Shown here: positions 24,494 to 33,752 of the stretch, one piece after another
Layout: each line of letters begins with the position of its first letter
How positions within the stretch are numbered: position 1 is the stretch's first letter
Source: Flavobacterium sp. IB48
GTDB lineage: Bacteria; Bacteroidota; Bacteroidia; Flavobacteriales; Flavobacteriaceae
Direction: 5' to 3'
DNA length: 64,000 bases
Assembly: GCF_016405855.1 (NCBI RefSeq)
Contig: NZ_JAEFCA010000003.1
Span: forward strand, 599,987 to 663,986
Program-made: the position numbers and the translations under genes
Notes under the pieces: model-generated
Told to the model about the DNA's origin: nothing
What the model saw: only the letters and a program-made list of their open reading frames with translations
The model's database searches: none

Positions 24494-26290
24494 TTAGATT
24501 TTGTATCTCTTTCTATCTGTTTCGCTTAAGTAAATTTTTCTTAAACGTAAAGATTTTGGAGTAACTTCAACATACTCATCTTTTTGAATGTACTCTAAAG
24601 CTTCTTCTAATGAGAATTTGATAGCTGGAATAATTCTAGCTTTATCATCAGCTCCTGAAGAACGTACGTTAGAAAGTTTTTTCGTTTTAGTAACGTTAAC
24701 TGTCATATCGTCGCTACGAGTATTTTCTCCAATTACCTGACCTTCATAGATATCTTCGTTAGGATCAACAAAGAATTTACCACGATCTTGTAATTTATCG
24801 ATAGAGTAAGGAATTGCTTTTCCGTTTTCCATAGAGATTAATGAACCGTTGTTACGTCCAGGAATTTCTCCTTTGTATGGTTCGTATCCGATGAAACGGT
24901 GCGCCATAATAGCTTCACCAGCAGTAGCAGTAAGCAATTGATTTCTTAATCCGATAATTCCACGAGATGGAATGTTGAATTTAATAATCATACGCTCTCC
25001 TTTACCTTCCATAGAAAGCATTTCTCCTTTACGGATAGTAACGAATTCAACCGCTCTACCTGAAAGATTTTCTGGTAAATCGATAGTTAATTCCTCAATT
25101 GGCTCACATTTCACTCCATCAACTTCTTTGATGATAACTTGTGGCTGACCAATTTGAAGCTCATATCCTTCTCTTCTCATTGTTTCAATAAGAACAGATA
25201 AGTGAAGTACACCACGACCAAATACCATGAATTTATCAGCAGAATCAGTTTCTCCAACTTTCATCGCTAAGTTTTTCTCAAGCTCTTTTGTTAATCTTTC
25301 ACGAATATGTCTAGAAGTAACGAATTTACCTTCTTTACCAAAGAAAGGAGAATCGTTAATTGTAAACAACATACTCATTGTTGGCTCATCAATAGCAATT
25401 GTTTGTAAAGCTTCTGGATTTTCAAAATCAGCAATAGTATCACCAATTTCAAAACCTTCAATACCTACAACAGCACAAATATCACCAGCAACTACTTCTT
25501 CTACTTTTCTACGGCCTAAACCTTCAAAAGTGTGTAATTCTTTAATTCTAGATTTGATGATTTTTCCATCTCTTTTTACCAAAGAAATTGGCATACCTTC
25601 TTTTAAAGTACCTCTTTCAAGACGTCCGATAGCGATACGACCTGTAAATGAAGAGAAATCTAAAGAAGTAATCAACATTTGCGGAGTTCCTTCAGAAACT
25701 TTTGGAGCAGGAACATTAGCAATAACCATGTCTAATAAAGGCTCAATGTTTTGTGTTTGATTTTTCCAATCATCAGACATCCAGTTGTTTTTAGCAGAAC
25801 CATAAACCGCTGGGAAATCTAACTGCTCTTCAGTAGCTCCTAATTCGAACATTAGATCAAAAACTTTCTCGTGAACTTCTTCTGGAGTACAGTTTTCTTT
25901 ATCTACTTTATTGATAACCACGCAAGGTTTCAATCCTAAATCAATCGCTTTTTGTAAAACGAAACGAGTTTGCGGCATTGGTCCTTCAAAAGCATCAACT
26001 AGTAAACATACACCATCGGCCATGTTCAATACACGTTCAACTTCACCTCCAAAATCGGCGTGGCCTGGAGTATCGATAATATTGATTTTTGTTCCTTTAT
26101 ATTGAACAGAAACGTTTTTAGAAGTAATTGTAATACCTCTCTCACGCTCTAAATCATTATTATCTAAGATTAAATCACCTGTGTTTTCGTTCTCACGAAA
26201 TAACTGACAGTGATACATAATTTTATCAACCAAAGTTGTTTTACCGTGATCGACGTGGGCAATAATTGCAATGTTTCTAATAGATTCCAT
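24494..26290 (-). CDS. typA: Translational GTPase TypA/BipA
   Basis: This 598-residue ribosome-associated GTPase is of normal family length. Its G motifs are clear: [12 protein letters not shown] (11-22), [21 protein letters not shown] and a GSAKN G5. Domain II ([22 protein letters not shown]) and the BipA-specific C-terminal domain ending in [12 protein letters not shown] follow. TypA/BipA helps 50S assembly and adaptation to cold and stress. It is transcribed alone. A TACCTTTG box lies 20 bp upstream of the start codon. Confidence 0.98.
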   Translation of the reverse strand: MESIRNIAIIAHVDHGKTTLVDKIMYHCQLFRENENTGDLILDNNDLERERGITITSKNVSVQYKGTKINIIDTPGHADFGGEVERVLNMADGVCLLVDAFEGPMPQTRFVLQKAIDLGLKPCVVINKVDKENCTPEEVHEKVFDLMFELGATEEQLDFPAVYGSAKNNWMSDDWKNQTQNIEPLLDMVIANVPAPKVSEGTPQMLITSLDFSSFTGRIAIGRLERGTLKEGMPISLVKRDGKIIKSRIKELHTFEGLGRRKVEEVVAGDICAVVGIEGFEIGDTIADFENPEALQTIAIDEPTMSMLFTINDSPFFGKEGKFVTSRHIRERLTKELEKNLAMKVGETDSADKFMVFGRGVLHLSVLIETMRREGYELQIGQPQVIIKEVDGVKCEPIEELTIDLPENLSGRAVEFVTIRKGEMLSMEGKGERMIIKFNIPSRGIIGLRNQLLTATAGEAIMAHRFIGYEPYKGEIPGRNNGSLISMENGKAIPYSIDKLQDRGKFFVDPNEDIYEGQVIGENTRSDDMTVNVTKTKKLSNVRSSGADDKARIIPAIKFSLEEALEYIQKDEYVEVTPKSLRLRKIYLSETDRKRYKI

Positions 26291-26309
26291 CTGTGATTTT
26301 TAATGGGCG

Positions 26310-26317
26310 CAAAGGTA
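26310..26317 (-). promoter_or_regulatory. Candidate -7 box of typA (TACCTTTG on the minus strand)
   Basis: It is a perfect TAnnTTTG match 19 bp upstream of the typA start codon. No -33 element is obvious because the upstream DNA is nearly all A. Confidence 0.45.
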
Positions 26318-26430
26318 CACTTTATTTTTTAAAAAAAAATGTTTCTATCATAGTTTGCGTATATACAATCAATTAGTTAATACAAAACGCAAAAATATCG
26401 GCTTCAAAATGACATTAACATACGTTTAGT

Positions 26431-26453
26431 TATAGTTAAATTAACTATATTTG
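26431..26453 (+). promoter_or_regulatory. Palindrome and -7 box immediately before the histidine kinase
   Basis: TATAGTTAA and TTAACTATA (26431-26439 and 26441-26449) form a perfect palindrome with a 1-bp centre. It overlaps a TATATTTG box at 26446-26453. The kinase ATG lies only 5 bp downstream, so the mRNA may be leaderless. Confidence 0.4.
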
Positions 26454-26458
26454 AAGTG

Positions 26459-28168
26459 ATGAAAAGTAAAACTCTCCAAATTACTCTTATTTATACAATC
26501 ATCTCGATAATTATGGCGACCATATGTCATAAATTACTCACAACCTACTTTTCTTCTTCTGAATATCAATATTTATTTTTAATAAAAGACATTATATTCA
26601 TTCTAATCACAGGACTAGTTTTTAGTTTTATACTTTCAAAGAACGAAAAAAGAAACATAACCATCTTTGAAAAGTTAAACAAAACCAACGAAGAAATAAA
26701 AGAATCGAATGAGAAATATGACATTGTAGCAAAAGCAACAAGCGATACTATTTGGGACTGGAAAATTCAAGAGGACAGTATTAATTGGAACAAAGGAATT
26801 GAAGGTGTTTTTGGTTATGACCCACAAGAAGTAGGCAAAACTTCTAAATGGTGGTTTGACAAAATTCATCCGGAAGATAGTATCCGAATGTCAATAAAAT
26901 TATATTCTTTCATAGAACAAAAAACAGAAAAATGGCAAGACCAATACCGTTTTAGATGTGCAGACGGAACATATAAGTACGTTTTGGATCGAGGTTTTTT
27001 ATTAAAAGATGAAAACGGAAGAGCCATTAGAATGATTGGTGCAATCCAAGATATCACGAAACAAAAAGAAGAAGAGCAACGATTAAAGCTTTTAGAAACT
27101 GTAATTACTCAATCTAAAGATTCTATTTTAATTACCGAAGCCAATTCTTCTGACGGGAAAATACCAAAAATAGTTTATGTAAATCCTGCATTTTCTCAAA
27201 TGTCTGGCTACCAGTCAAACGAAATTATCGGAAAATCGCCAAATATTTTCAAAGGACCAAAATCAGATTCAGACGAATTAAAAAAGCTTTTAAGGGCCAT
27301 AAAAAACAAAGAGGAATGCTTGATCGAAACTATTACTTACACAAAAAGTAAAGAAGAATATTGGGTACGCTTTTCTATGATTCCTATTTTCAATAACGAA
27401 GGAATGATCTCGCACTGGATTTCGATTCAAAGAGATATTACTGACGAGAAAAAACTAGAAACAGAAAAAGAACATCTTATTCGAGAATTAACGCAAAACA
27501 ATAAAGACTTAAAACAATTCTCTTATATCACATCTCATAACCTTAGAGCACCGCTTTCTAATTTAATCGGGCTATTAAACCTTATAGAAGACATTCCGAT
27601 AGAAAATGAAGAACTACAAGAAATACTAGCAGGATTTACAAAATCGACTCATTTGTTAAATGAAACCATAAATGATTTAGTAAAAGTTATCATCATTAAA
27701 GACAACCCTTCAATGCAGAAAGAGGAGGTTTCTTTAAAAGAAGTTTTTGAAAATGTATTTAGCCAGCTTTCTTTTCAAATTGAATTACACAAACCAATAA
27801 TCAAATTGAAATTCGACAAAGTTCCAGAACTTATTACAAACAAAGCTTACATTGAAAGTATTTTATTAAACCTGTTAACGAATTCCATCAAATACAAATC
27901 GGAAAATAGAAAACTAAAAATTTCTATTACAGCAGAACAAATAGAGCATAGAACAATCCTAACCTTTAAAGACAACGGAATAGGCATTGATTTGGAAAGA
28001 AATCGCGATAAAGTATTTGGACTTTATCAAAGATTCCACAATTACCCAGATAGTAAAGGATTAGGACTATATCTTGTAAAATCACAGGTGGAGACAATGG
28101 GAGGAACAATCTCTATCGACAGTGAAGTCAATAAAGGAACTACATTTACAATAACATTTAAAAATTAA
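26459..28168 (+). CDS. PAS-domain sensor histidine kinase
   Basis: The frame can start at a GTG (26456), but the following ATG (26459) is preferred, giving 569 residues. Two N-terminal membrane helices (about 7-27 and 38-59) leave almost no periplasmic loop. Two PAS-PAC modules follow (about 85-205 and 213-335). The HisKA box is FSYITSHNLRAPLSN with the phospho-His near 360, and the HATPase domain has DNGIGID and GLGLYLVKSQVE. It belongs to the common Bacteroidota PAS kinase type. A single-domain response regulator follows 5 bp downstream and is its likely partner. The signal is unknown. Confidence 0.93.
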   Translation: MKSKTLQITLIYTIISIIMATICHKLLTTYFSSSEYQYLFLIKDIIFILITGLVFSFILSKNEKRNITIFEKLNKTNEEIKESNEKYDIVAKATSDTIWDWKIQEDSINWNKGIEGVFGYDPQEVGKTSKWWFDKIHPEDSIRMSIKLYSFIEQKTEKWQDQYRFRCADGTYKYVLDRGFLLKDENGRAIRMIGAIQDITKQKEEEQRLKLLETVITQSKDSILITEANSSDGKIPKIVYVNPAFSQMSGYQSNEIIGKSPNIFKGPKSDSDELKKLLRAIKNKEECLIETITYTKSKEEYWVRFSMIPIFNNEGMISHWISIQRDITDEKKLETEKEHLIRELTQNNKDLKQFSYITSHNLRAPLSNLIGLLNLIEDIPIENEELQEILAGFTKSTHLLNETINDLVKVIIIKDNPSMQKEEVSLKEVFENVFSQLSFQIELHKPIIKLKFDKVPELITNKAYIESILLNLLTNSIKYKSENRKLKISITAEQIEHRTILTFKDNGIGIDLERNRDKVFGLYQRFHNYPDSKGLGLYLVKSQVETMGGTISIDSEVNKGTTFTITFKN

Positions 28169-28173
28169 TTATT

Positions 28174-28581
28174 ATGCTTGAGCAGATTTTATGCATCGAT
28201 GATGACCCTATCACATTGATGCTATGCAAAAAAGTAATTTCAAAATCTTCATTTTCACATGAAGTTATTACAGCTCAAAACGGCGAAGAAGCCCTTCATC
28301 ATTTCAACATCTTAAAATACACCAACGACAAAGCAAGAAAAAGGCCTGAATTAATTTTTTTAGATTTAAATATGCCTATTATGGGAGGATGGGAATTTTT
28401 AGATCACTTCACTTCTCCAGATTATATAGAATTCAATACTGTTCCTGTAATTGTACTATCCTCAACTATTGACCCTGAAGACCTTGCCAAAGCAAAAAAA
28501 TATCCAATTATAATAGACTTTCTTTCTAAACCAATTACACAGCCCATGCTGGAATATCTTAAAAAGAAGATTGATTTATAA
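28174..28581 (+). CDS. Single-domain response regulator
   Basis: This 135-residue receiver domain has the acidic pocket DDD (9-11), the phospho-acceptor D64 in FLDLNMP, the conserved Ser/Thr in VLSST and the Lys in LSKPI. It has no output domain. It probably shuttles phosphate or acts through protein contacts, like CheY/Spo0F-type regulators. Its position just after the PAS kinase gene makes it that kinase's partner. A strong terminator follows the gene. Confidence 0.93.
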   Translation: MLEQILCIDDDPITLMLCKKVISKSSFSHEVITAQNGEEALHHFNILKYTNDKARKRPELIFLDLNMPIMGGWEFLDHFTSPDYIEFNTVPVIVLSSTIDPEDLAKAKKYPIIIDFLSKPITQPMLEYLKKKIDL

Positions 28582-28609
28582 AGAAAGACACATAACACTC
28601 TAAATTTAA

Positions 28610-28656
28610 AAATCTAAACTCCAATTTTACAAAGATTGGAATTTAGATTTTTTTAT
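28610..28656 (+). terminator. Terminator of the kinase-regulator operon
   Basis: The arms 28610-28625 (AAATCTAAACTCCAAT) and 28635-28650 pair with one mismatch, followed by a T-run. Confidence 0.85.
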
Positions 28657-28687
28657 TCTTAATTTCTATGTTCTTAAAATTAGAAAC

Positions 28688-28718
28688 AAAAAAAGTCCTC
28701 TAAGAAGAGGACTTTTAT
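28688..28718 (-). terminator. Terminator of rpsT
   Basis: The arms AAAAGTCCTCT (28691-28701) and AGAGGACTTTT (28706-28716) are perfect complements. The run of A on the plus strand gives the T-run on the minus strand, 24 bp after the rpsT stop. Confidence 0.85.
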
Positions 28719-28739
28719 ATATCTAACAAATTGTATTAA

Positions 28740-28991
28740 TTACAATTTAGCAACGTGTTTCGTTAATTTAGACTTCAAGTTAGAAGCTTTATTATCGTGA
28801 ATGATGTTCTTTTTAGCTAATTTATCAATCATAGAAATTACAGTTGATAATTTTGCAGTAGCATCAGCTTTATCAGTAGCTAGTCTTAACGCTTTAATAG
28901 CATTACGAGTAGTTTTATGCTGATATCTGTTAAGAACTCTTCTTTTTTCGTTACTTCTGATTCTTTTTAATGCTGACTTATGATTTGCCAT
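28740..28991 (-). CDS. rpsT: 30S ribosomal protein S20
   Basis: This 83-residue highly basic helical protein begins [18 protein letters not shown], the S20 signature, and continues with the usual three long helices. It binds 16S rRNA in the 30S body. It is a single gene with its own terminator; the tRNA-Glu pair lies upstream on the same strand. Confidence 0.98.
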   Translation of the reverse strand: MANHKSALKRIRSNEKRRVLNRYQHKTTRNAIKALRLATDKADATAKLSTVISMIDKLAKKNIIHDNKASNLKSKLTKHVAKL

Positions 28992-29144
28992 TTTCTTTTA
29001 ATTTTAGATGTAATAATTATTATAAATACTAGTTAAAAAAGAAAAACCTCCCACAATCGTATAACAATCACTTTGGTTTTAACTAATAAAACAAAAACCG
29101 AGACACCAATTTTTGTTTTACAAAACTTATTTACAACTAATTTG

Positions 29145-29216
29145 TAGTCCGTAGGGGAATCGAACCCCTGTTACCAGGATGAAAACCTGGCGTCCTAACC
29201 CCTAGACGAACGGACC
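29145..29216 (-). tRNA. tRNA-Glu (anticodon UUC)
   Basis: The minus strand folds as a 72-nt cloverleaf with acceptor GGTCCGT/ACGGACT (closing G-U), anticodon loop TTTTCAT with TTC, and T-arm GGGGTTCGATTCCCC. The 3' CCA is not encoded. It is the second gene of a tandem pair with 45 bp between the copies. Confidence 0.97.
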
Positions 29217-29261
29217 AATATTCTCCTAAGTTGGAAACTTTTCAATATGTAATATAACTTG

Positions 29262-29333
29262 TAGTCCGTGGGGGAATCGAACCCCCCTTACCAGGATGAA
29301 AACCTGGCGTCCTAACCGATAGACGAACGGACC
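29262..29333 (-). tRNA. tRNA-Glu (anticodon UUC), first of tandem pair
   Basis: It has the same anticodon arm as the downstream copy but differs in the D-loop and T-stem (GGGGGTTCGATTCCCCC). It is 72 nt long with no encoded CCA. A good promoter lies about 20 bp upstream, so both copies are probably cut from one transcript. Confidence 0.97.
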
Positions 29334-29353
29334 GCGCTTCTGTATTGCGGATG

Positions 29354-29383
29354 CAAAGATACATCTATTTTTTATTTGCGCAA
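29354..29383 (-). promoter_or_regulatory. Promoter of the tRNA-Glu pair
   Basis: On the minus strand it reads TTG (29383-29381), 19 bp, then TATCTTTG (29361-29354). This is a full match to the Bacteroidota -33/-7 pattern, about 20 bp before the tRNA 5' end. Confidence 0.65.
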
Positions 29384-29411
29384 TACCTAATGCAAAAAAA
29401 TCTATATTTTT

Positions 29412-30890
29412 TTAATAAGCCTTAGCAAAAAGCACTCTTTTAGAAGAAGGTTTCCCAGTAAACACGCAGGTTCCAGCCTCTTCTACAGCATCTAAAGGAA
29501 TACAACGAATCGTCGCTTTTGTCAATTCTTTTATCTTCTCTTCTGTCTCTGCAGTTCCATCCCAGTGAGCAGACAAAAAGCCTCCTTTACCTTCTAAAAC
29601 TTCTTTAAATTCCTCAAAACTATTTACTTCCGTAATATGAGTATTGCGATAATCTAACGCTTTTGTAAATAAGTCAACTTGAATCTGTTCTAAAAGATTA
29701 TTTACGTGCTCAACAATTTTTTCGCTAGCAACAACTTCTTTTGTCAAATTATCACGTCTTGCCACCTCAAAAGTTCCATTTTCCAAATCTTTAGGACCAA
29801 CAGCAATTCGAACAGGAACTCCTTTTAATTCCCATTCTGCAAATTTAAATCCTGGTTTTTGCGTTGTTCTGTCATCAAACTTAACAGTGATTTTTAATTT
29901 TCTCAGTTTAGCCGTTAAATCCTTAACAGCTTCAGTAATTTGAGCCAATTGTTCATCTGTCTTATATATAGGAACAATAACTACTTGAATTGGAGCCAAA
30001 TTTGGAGGCAATACCAATCCTTGATCATCAGAATGTGTCATGATCAATGCACCCATCAAACGAGTAGACACTCCCCAAGAAGTTCCCCAAACGTGTTCTT
30101 GTTTTCCTTCTGCATTAGCAAACTTAACATCGAATGCTTTTGCAAAGTTCTGACCCAAGAAGTGAGATGTACCGGCTTGTAATGCTTTTCCATCTTGCAT
30201 CAATGCCTCAATACAATATGTCTCATCTGCTCCAGCAAAACGCTCTGTTTCAGTTTTAAAACCTTTCACAACTGGAATTGCCATAAAACTCTCGGCAAAA
30301 TCAGCATAAACGTTCATCATTTTTTCTGATTCCTCTATTGCTTCTGCTTTTGTAGCGTGAGCCGTATGCCCTTCTTGCCATAAAAACTCTGCAGTTCTCA
30401 AGAACAAACGCGTACGCATTTCCCAACGAACCACATTTGCCCATTGATTGATTAATAAAGGTAAATCTCTATAAGATTGCACCCATCCTTTATATGTAGA
30501 CCAAATAATAGCTTCACTTGTTGGACGAACGATAAGCTCCTCCTCTAATCTTGCATTCGGATCAACCATTAATTTACCAGGTCTTTCCTCGTCATTTTTC
30601 AATCTGTAATGCGTTACAACTGCGCATTCTTTAGCAAATCCTTCTGCATTCTTCTCCTCCGCCTCAAACATGCTTTTCGGTACAAACAAAGGAAAATAAG
30701 CGTTTTGATGTCCAGTTTCTTTGAACATGCGATCTAACTCGGCTTGCATTTTTTCCCAAATAGCATACCCGTATGGTTTTATCACCATACATCCTCTAAC
30801 TCCTGAATTTTCAGCTAGATCTGCTTTTACAACCAGTTCGTTATACCATTTTGAATAATCTTCTGATCTTGTAGTAAGGTTCTTACTCAT
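29412..30890 (-). CDS. proS: Prolyl-tRNA synthetase (archaeal/eukaryote-like, short form)
   Basis: This 492-residue class II synthetase joins proline to tRNA-Pro. The catalytic core has [22 protein letters not shown] (motif 2 region: [25 protein letters not shown]) and [12 protein letters not shown]. An anticodon-binding domain and the short C-terminal domain ending in AKAY follow. It lacks the bacterial INS editing domain, so it is the ProS type 3 common in Bacteroidota. It is divergent from the GY-rich lipoprotein gene. Confidence 0.97.
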   Translation of the reverse strand: MSKNLTTRSEDYSKWYNELVVKADLAENSGVRGCMVIKPYGYAIWEKMQAELDRMFKETGHQNAYFPLFVPKSMFEAEEKNAEGFAKECAVVTHYRLKNDEERPGKLMVDPNARLEEELIVRPTSEAIIWSTYKGWVQSYRDLPLLINQWANVVRWEMRTRLFLRTAEFLWQEGHTAHATKAEAIEESEKMMNVYADFAESFMAIPVVKGFKTETERFAGADETYCIEALMQDGKALQAGTSHFLGQNFAKAFDVKFANAEGKQEHVWGTSWGVSTRLMGALIMTHSDDQGLVLPPNLAPIQVVIVPIYKTDEQLAQITEAVKDLTAKLRKLKITVKFDDRTTQKPGFKFAEWELKGVPVRIAVGPKDLENGTFEVARRDNLTKEVVASEKIVEHVNNLLEQIQVDLFTKALDYRNTHITEVNSFEEFKEVLEGKGGFLSAHWDGTAETEEKIKELTKATIRCIPLDAVEEAGTCVFTGKPSSKRVLFAKAY

Positions 30891-30944
30891 ATTATATATT
30901 TTGGCACAAATTTTGTTTTATACAATTTTAACTAAATAGTTTGA

Positions 30945-30972
30945 CAAAACTAACTAATTTTGTAATGTGCAA
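30945..30972 (-). promoter_or_regulatory. Candidate proS promoter
   Basis: On the minus strand it reads TTG (30972-30970), 17 bp, then TAGTTTTG (30952-30945). This fits the Bacteroidota consensus. It overlaps the divergent promoter region of the next gene. Confidence 0.5.
30955..30962 (+). promoter_or_regulatory. Candidate -7 box (TAATTTTG) of the GY-rich lipoprotein gene
   Basis: It is a TAnnTTTG match 30 bp before the ATG. It lies 2 bp from the divergent proS -7 box, so the two promoters would compete. Confidence 0.4.
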
Positions 30973-30992
30973 CAATAAAAAACACCACAGAT

Positions 30993-31997
30993 ATGAAAAC
31001 TTACCTTTCACTCCGCCAAAACTCTAATCATTTTTACTTAATTGGATTATTGAGTTTATTGCTAGCATCGTGTGGTTCTTACCAAAATTCCTCTTATTAT
31101 GATAATGATGGAGTTTATGGTGGTACATCTGTTAAATATGTAACAAATGGAACAAACAACCAATACAAAGAGTATTTCAGATCATTGCAAGACGACAATC
31201 AGCCAACTGAAATATTTACTGACGTTGATAATTACACCAATTATTCAGACAGCACTCAAACTGCCTCTGTAGGAAGTTATCCTGCATGGGGAAGCAGCAG
31301 TTCTGATGTTTCTGTAAACTTTTACACTACTCCATCATGGTCATTCGGATTTGGATGGGGTTATCCTTATTATGGCTACGGTTACGGATGGGGCTACCCT
31401 TATTATGGTTGGGGATATCCAGGATGGGGCTACCCAGGTTGGGGTTATCCAGGTTGGGGATACCCATACTACGGTTATGGATATAATTACTCTTACAACT
31501 ACGGAAGAAGAGGTTCTGCAGCTTATTATGGAGACAGAAACTATGCTTACAACAGAAACTACAGCACTGGTAGAGGATATACAACTGGTAGAGGATATAC
31601 AACCGACAGAAACTACACGACTAATAGAGGAAATTATACAACAAACAGAACTTACACTACAAATAGATCTAACGGCTATACCGACTTCAGAAGTTCAAAC
31701 ATGAACGGAAGAACAACTAGTCCTACATTTACAAACAGAAGATCATATAGCAATGGTTCTGACTACAACAGCACTTACAGTAACGGAAGATCTTATAATA
31801 ACGGAAATACTTCTACAAATAGAACCTATACACCAAGCAACAACAGTGGCTCATCTAGAAGCTACACACCTAGCAATAGCGGATCTTCAAGAAGCTACGC
31901 TCCTAGTGGTGGCGGTGGCGGATCTAGATCATACAGCGGCGGTGGCGGCGGTGGAGGAATGAGATCTGGCGGCGGTGGCGGTGGAGGAAGAAGATAA
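30993..31997 (+). CDS. Low-complexity Gly/Tyr/Trp-rich lipoprotein
   Basis: This 334-residue protein carries a lipoprotein signal (LLLASC). An ordinary domain of about 90 residues is followed by a stretch built on GWGYP repeats (about 119-165). Then comes a region of YTTNR / GRGYTT / RSYTPSN repeats and a Gly-rich tail with Arg. Such proteins are often annotated as vitellogenin-like, but that name has no functional basis. The Trp/Tyr/Gly composition suggests a surface or periplasmic matrix-like or glycan/RNA-binding protein (speculative). A FadL-type barrel gene follows 42 bp downstream. Confidence 0.75.
   Translation: MKTYLSLRQNSNHFYLIGLLSLLLASCGSYQNSSYYDNDGVYGGTSVKYVTNGTNNQYKEYFRSLQDDNQPTEIFTDVDNYTNYSDSTQTASVGSYPAWGSSSSDVSVNFYTTPSWSFGFGWGYPYYGYGYGWGYPYYGWGYPGWGYPGWGYPGWGYPYYGYGYNYSYNYGRRGSAAYYGDRNYAYNRNYSTGRGYTTGRGYTTDRNYTTNRGNYTTNRTYTTNRSNGYTDFRSSNMNGRTTSPTFTNRRSYSNGSDYNSTYSNGRSYNNGNTSTNRTYTPSNNSGSSRSYTPSNSGSSRSYAPSGGGGGSRSYSGGGGGGGMRSGGGGGGGRR
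31407..31466 (+). repeat. Four tandem 15-bp units (GWGYP codons)
   Basis: Units at 31407, 31422, 31437 and 31452 read GGTTGGGGATATCCA with third-base variation. They code for GWGYP. Less regular YYGYGYGWGYP units lie on both sides. This could vary in copy number. Confidence 0.85.
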
Positions 31998-32039
31998 TTT
32001 TTCCTCAACCCTCTGAATTTCTAACTAAAACTCATCAAA

Positions 32040-33617
32040 ATGAAAAAAATATTTTTCCTATTTATAACAGGACTAACTGTCAGCGCGTCATACTCACAAG
32101 AAGTTTCAGATGCTTTGCGATATTCTCAAGAAAATCTTACAGGTACCGCTCGTTACAGAGCAATGAGCGGTGCTTTTGGAGCAGTTGGAGGAGATATCTC
32201 TGCGTTGAGCGTTAACCCTGCTGGGTCTGCAATTTTTAACAGTAATCAAGTTGGAGTTTCCTTTAGCAATCAGAATATCAAAAACAATTCTGACTACTTC
32301 GGCACTCAGACTTCAGATAAAAAAAATTCTTTTATTCTAAATCAAGCTGGTGGTGTTTTTGTATTTAAAAACCACAATCCTAATGTGGGATGGAATAAAA
32401 TTACAATTGGAGCAACTTACGAGAACACAAACAATTTCAACAATCAACTTTTCTCCGCTGGGACAAACCCTACAAATTCAGTTGGAGCTTATTTCTTAGA
32501 TTACGCAAATTATAGCAATGGAGGCGCTCCTGTTCCTCAGGAATTTGTTACTTTACAGCCAAACGAAACAGTATCTGATTTATATCGATATTTAGGATCC
32601 AATTTTCCAAATGTCCAATATCCAAACCTAAGTGGATTTTCTGCACAACAAGCATTATTAGGAAATCTAGGACGCGTTATAGGCATTGATGAAGCAAACA
32701 ATCCTAACAGCACGTATTCCACAAATGTTCCTAATGGAGGAAATTATTATCAGGAAAACGAAATTTACACTAGAGGTTACAATAGCAAAGTAAGCTTCAA
32801 TATCGCAACGTCTTACAAAGACCGACTATATTTAGGAGCAAATTTAAATGTTCATATTACAGATTATAGAAGATCTACAAGTTTCTATGAGGACAATGAT
32901 AATCCATTACAACCTAAGGAAACTATATCAAATTTAAGATTCAATAATGATTTATACACTTACGGAAATGGATTTTCTTTCCAGCTTGGAGCAATAGGTA
33001 AAGTAACGGATAATTTTAGACTTGGAATAGCTTACGAATCAAACACATGGTACGAACTTTATGATGAACTTTCACAAAGTTTATACACAACAAGACAAGC
33101 TACAGGTGGACCAATTGTAAGTGCTAATGTGAATCCTAATATAGTAAATGTATACGAATCTTACACTTTACAAACACCTGACAAATGGACTTTTAGCGCT
33201 GCATACATATTTGGTAAATCCGGATTATTAAGCATTGATTATGGTATCAGAAACTATGGAAACACCAAGTTCAAACCAACTAGCGCAGGCTTTGGCGGTA
33301 TAAACAATGAAATAGATAACACTCTATCTAGTACTGGCGAACTTCGTATTGGCGCTGAATACAAAATAAAGCAATTAAGTTTAAGAGGCGGATACCGCTA
33401 TGAAGGAAGTCCTTATAAAAATGGAATTACAGTTGGCGAGTTAAACAGTTATTCTGCTGGTTTAGGTTATAATTTCGGCTCTACAAAATTGGATGTAGCT
33501 TACTCTTATTTAGAGAGAGATTCAAATCAAGGTTTCTTTACAAGAGGATTCACAGATGGAGCCAACATTACTTCTAAATTAAACAATGTCACTATGACCT
33601 TATTATTTGAATTGTAA
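32040..33617 (+). CDS. OmpP1/FadL-type outer-membrane transport barrel
   Basis: This 525-residue protein has a signal peptide ending ASYSQ (20). A FadL-like N-terminus follows (ARYRAMSGAFGAVGGDISALSVNPAGSA), then alternating beta strands to a C-terminal ...LLFEL. FadL-type barrels take up hydrophobic compounds across the outer membrane, and several relatives in Bacteroidota are porin-like. The length is normal for the Flavobacterium form. It may be co-transcribed with the preceding lipoprotein gene. A terminator follows. Confidence 0.85.
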   Translation: MKKIFFLFITGLTVSASYSQEVSDALRYSQENLTGTARYRAMSGAFGAVGGDISALSVNPAGSAIFNSNQVGVSFSNQNIKNNSDYFGTQTSDKKNSFILNQAGGVFVFKNHNPNVGWNKITIGATYENTNNFNNQLFSAGTNPTNSVGAYFLDYANYSNGGAPVPQEFVTLQPNETVSDLYRYLGSNFPNVQYPNLSGFSAQQALLGNLGRVIGIDEANNPNSTYSTNVPNGGNYYQENEIYTRGYNSKVSFNIATSYKDRLYLGANLNVHITDYRRSTSFYEDNDNPLQPKETISNLRFNNDLYTYGNGFSFQLGAIGKVTDNFRLGIAYESNTWYELYDELSQSLYTTRQATGGPIVSANVNPNIVNVYESYTLQTPDKWTFSAAYIFGKSGLLSIDYGIRNYGNTKFKPTSAGFGGINNEIDNTLSSTGELRIGAEYKIKQLSLRGGYRYEGSPYKNGITVGELNSYSAGLGYNFGSTKLDVAYSYLERDSNQGFFTRGFTDGANITSKLNNVTMTLLFEL

Positions 33618-33644
33618 TTAAAAATCAAAATAGATGATTGAAAA

Positions 33645-33678
33645 TTTCCGTTTGGCAAACCAAACGGATTTTTTTTTA
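33645..33678 (+). terminator. Intrinsic terminator
   Basis: The perfect arms TCCGTTTGG and CCAAACGGA (33648-33656 and 33661-33669) are followed by a run of nine T. Confidence 0.9.
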
Positions 33679-33752
33679 AGCTATATCTTACAATATTGTT
33701 TTGTTTTGTAATATTAATCATATATATTAGCAGCTAACCTAATTATACTATT

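Noticed and set aside
25227..25760. Long open frame antisense to typA
   Set aside because: Its sequence is only the complement of highly conserved GTPase codons; typA is certain.
31407..31466. Tandem repeats considered as a CRISPR array
   Set aside because: Units are 15 bp, contiguous, coding and have no spacers.
31327..31962. Several open frames on both strands in the GWGYP/YTTNR repeat gene
   Set aside because: Low-complexity codons leave other frames open. The + frame with the lipoprotein signal is the real one.
30993..31997. Vitellogenin-like annotation
   Set aside because: The similarity comes only from low-complexity Gly/Tyr/Ser tracts.
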